A stretch of 8,506 nucleotides of DNA, taken from the NCBI GenBank assembly GCA_003315675.1, contig NIZU01000104.1, positions 1 to 8,506 on the forward strand, in the 5' to 3' direction. The notes below the pieces were generated by a model that was not told the DNA's origin, did not search any database, and saw only the letters and a list, made by a program, of their open reading frames with translations. A program made the position numbers and the translations under genes. This document shows positions 7,591 through 8,506 of the stretch, piece after piece. Each line of letters opens with the position of its first letter. Positions within the stretch are counted from its first letter, which is position 1. This DNA is from Methanocorpusculum sp. MCE. Lineage in GTDB: Archaea; Halobacteriota; Methanomicrobia; Methanomicrobiales; Methanocorpusculaceae.

Positions 7591-8402
7591 AGATATGTAT
7601 TGTATCCCGGATCGATCTGAAAGAACCAGTCGAACTTGCCCAGTCCCTTGGATGGATGCTTCGTGACCAGGGACACGACGTCGTGTATGAACAGTCGGTC
7701 GCCGCTGAACTTGGATACGCTCCGGTCTCGCTGTCCAAAGATTTTTCAGCGGATCTGATCGTTGTTCTCGGCGGCGACGGAAGTGTGCTTCGGACCATCA
7801 GAATGCTGGATCATCAGGTCCCTGTCGTCGGGATTAATCAGGGCCAGGTCGGATTCCTGACGGATATCGAACGGGATAAAGCCGAAGAGATCCTGACGTC
7901 CCTCTCCCTGCCGCTCCCGCTCGATCCCCGCATGCGGATCTCTATTGAATACAATGGCAAATCCGTTGGTTCGGCCCTAAACGAGGCGGTCATCGTGACC
8001 TCTCGTCAGGCAAAAATATTGAAGTTCGCCGTATTCGTCAACGGCAGACAGATCGACGAGTTCCGCGCCGACGGTCTGATCATCGGGACGCCGACCGGTT
8101 CTACCGCGTATGCGATGAGCGCCGGCGGACCGATCGTCGACTCGACGATCGAGGCTATGCTTCTGGTTCCCCTTGCACCCTACATGCTGTCTTCCCGCCC
8201 ATATCTGATCAATTCCAAGAGTGAAGTAGAGATCCGCTTGGTTTCAGTCAAACCTGCTCTTCTCGTGATCGACGGTCAGGATCAGTATGAGATCGGCGAA
8301 AATGCCACGCTGCTCATTCGAAAATCCCCGGATCCGGCTCTCTTTGTAGATGTAGGCAGGGGATTTTTCGATAAGGTTGAACAGAAGTTACGTCTTCTAT
8401 AA
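7587..8402 (+). CDS. nadK: NAD kinase
   Basis: This 271-residue protein is an NAD (polyphosphate/ATP) kinase that phosphorylates the 2' position of the adenosine ribose to make NADP in the cytoplasm. Hallmarks are GGDGS at 62-66 (catalytic aspartate Asp64), NQGQVGFLTDI near 84-94, the NE pair Asn132-Glu133, and the NAD-binding block DGLIIGTPTGSTAYAMSAGG (162-181), then IDGQ at 228-231. The length is typical. The start ATG at 7587 overlaps the phosphatase stop codon (ATGA) and has GTGAGG at 7576-7581 five nt upstream, so translational coupling is likely. The kinase and phosphatase together could cycle NAD and NADP. The stop TAA at 8400-8402 is followed by a T-run. Confidence 0.95.
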   Translation: MKICIVSRIDLKEPVELAQSLGWMLRDQGHDVVYEQSVAAELGYAPVSLSKDFSADLIVVLGGDGSVLRTIRMLDHQVPVVGINQGQVGFLTDIERDKAEEILTSLSLPLPLDPRMRISIEYNGKSVGSALNEAVIVTSRQAKILKFAVFVNGRQIDEFRADGLIIGTPTGSTAYAMSAGGPIVDSTIEAMLLVPLAPYMLSSRPYLINSKSEVEIRLVSVKPALLVIDGQDQYEIGENATLLIRKSPDPALFVDVGRGFFDKVEQKLRLL

Positions 8403-8423
8403 ACGTGAGAATTTCTAACAACC

Positions 8424-8431
8424 TTTTTTTT
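8424..8431 (+). terminator. T-run terminator after NAD kinase
   Basis: Eight T residues start 22 nt after the nadK stop codon, in the typical form of an archaeal intrinsic terminator. This closes the phosphatase-NAD kinase operon. Confidence 0.55.
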
Positions 8432-8434
8432 GAC

Positions 8435-8448
8435 AGAAAGTACTTTCT
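8435..8448. repeat. 14-bp perfect palindrome, possible operator
   Basis: AGAAAGTACTTTCT reads the same on both strands. It lies just after the T-run that ends the nadK operon and about 22 nt before the first candidate start codon of a following gene, a position suited to a dimeric regulator. It could equally be chance in a T-rich gap. Confidence 0.3.
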
Positions 8449-8470
8449 TTTCGTACGTTGAGTAGTATGT

Positions 8471-8506
8471 ATGGGGACTTTCAGCAGCTTTGGTCTCAAC
8501 CAGGCA
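8471..8506 (+). CDS. Possible start of a further gene (truncated by the window)
   Basis: ATG at 8471 opens MGTFSSFGLNQA and is still open at the window edge. A second frame from ATG at 8467 (MYGDFQQLWSQPG) is also open, so the choice is uncertain. The F-x-x-F-G-L spacing recalls the start of the Q motif in DEAD-box RNA helicases, but twelve residues are too few to identify a family. No clear ribosome-binding site is seen. The preceding terminator and palindrome are consistent with a new transcription unit beginning here. Confidence 0.25.
   Translation, partial: MGTFSSFGLNQA

Overview
The window reads as a piece of a methanogenic euryarchaeal chromosome. The clearest signs are a 16S-tRNA-Ala-23S rRNA operon with a tRNA-Cys beside the 5S gene, an archaeal translation factor aIF5A with its hypusination loop, an agmatinase-family gene beside it, an inositol-monophosphatase/NAD-kinase pair of the kind fused in Methanocaldococcus, and T-run terminators without stems. 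The sequence style and gene set suggest Methanomicrobiales, possibly Methanocorpusculum. That placement is an impression from memory, not a search result.

Bases 1-3984 are the rRNA operon on the + strand: the last 61 nt of 16S with an intact anti-Shine-Dalgarno end, tRNA-Ala(UGC), a complete 23S of about 2.92 kb, tRNA-Cys(GCA), then 5S only 8 nt later. The 23S gene is flanked by sequences that pair across it, a candidate pre-23S processing stem. A strong archaeal TATA element (TTTATAAA) lies 34 nt before tRNA-Cys, so tRNA-Cys and 5S may also be transcribed on their own. T-runs follow 5S.

Bases 3985-5437 are an accessory patch. A 95-codon acidic, aromatic-rich protein of unknown function lies on the - strand. 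Diverging from it on the + strand is a 239-codon lipoprotein gene with two META-like repeats, broken by one in-frame TAA at codon 99. The matching position in its own second repeat is glutamine, so a single CAA-to-TAA change explains the break.

Bases 5438-6693 (- strand) are a two-gene unit, aIF5A then an agmatinase/ureohydrolase, 20 bp apart. Both genes relate to hypusine: aIF5A carries the modified lysine, and agmatinase-family enzymes act on agmatine or, as proposed in haloarchaea, on agmatine-modified aIF5A.

Bases 6796-8402 (+ strand) are an IMPase-family phosphatase (probable NADP or fructose-bisphosphate phosphatase) overlapping NAD kinase by ATGA, an apparent module for setting the NAD/NADP balance. 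The divergent gap between aIF5A and the phosphatase holds a near-perfect ribosome-binding site before an 18-codon reading frame. After a T-run terminator, the last ~40 bases contain a 14-bp palindrome and the possible start of another gene.
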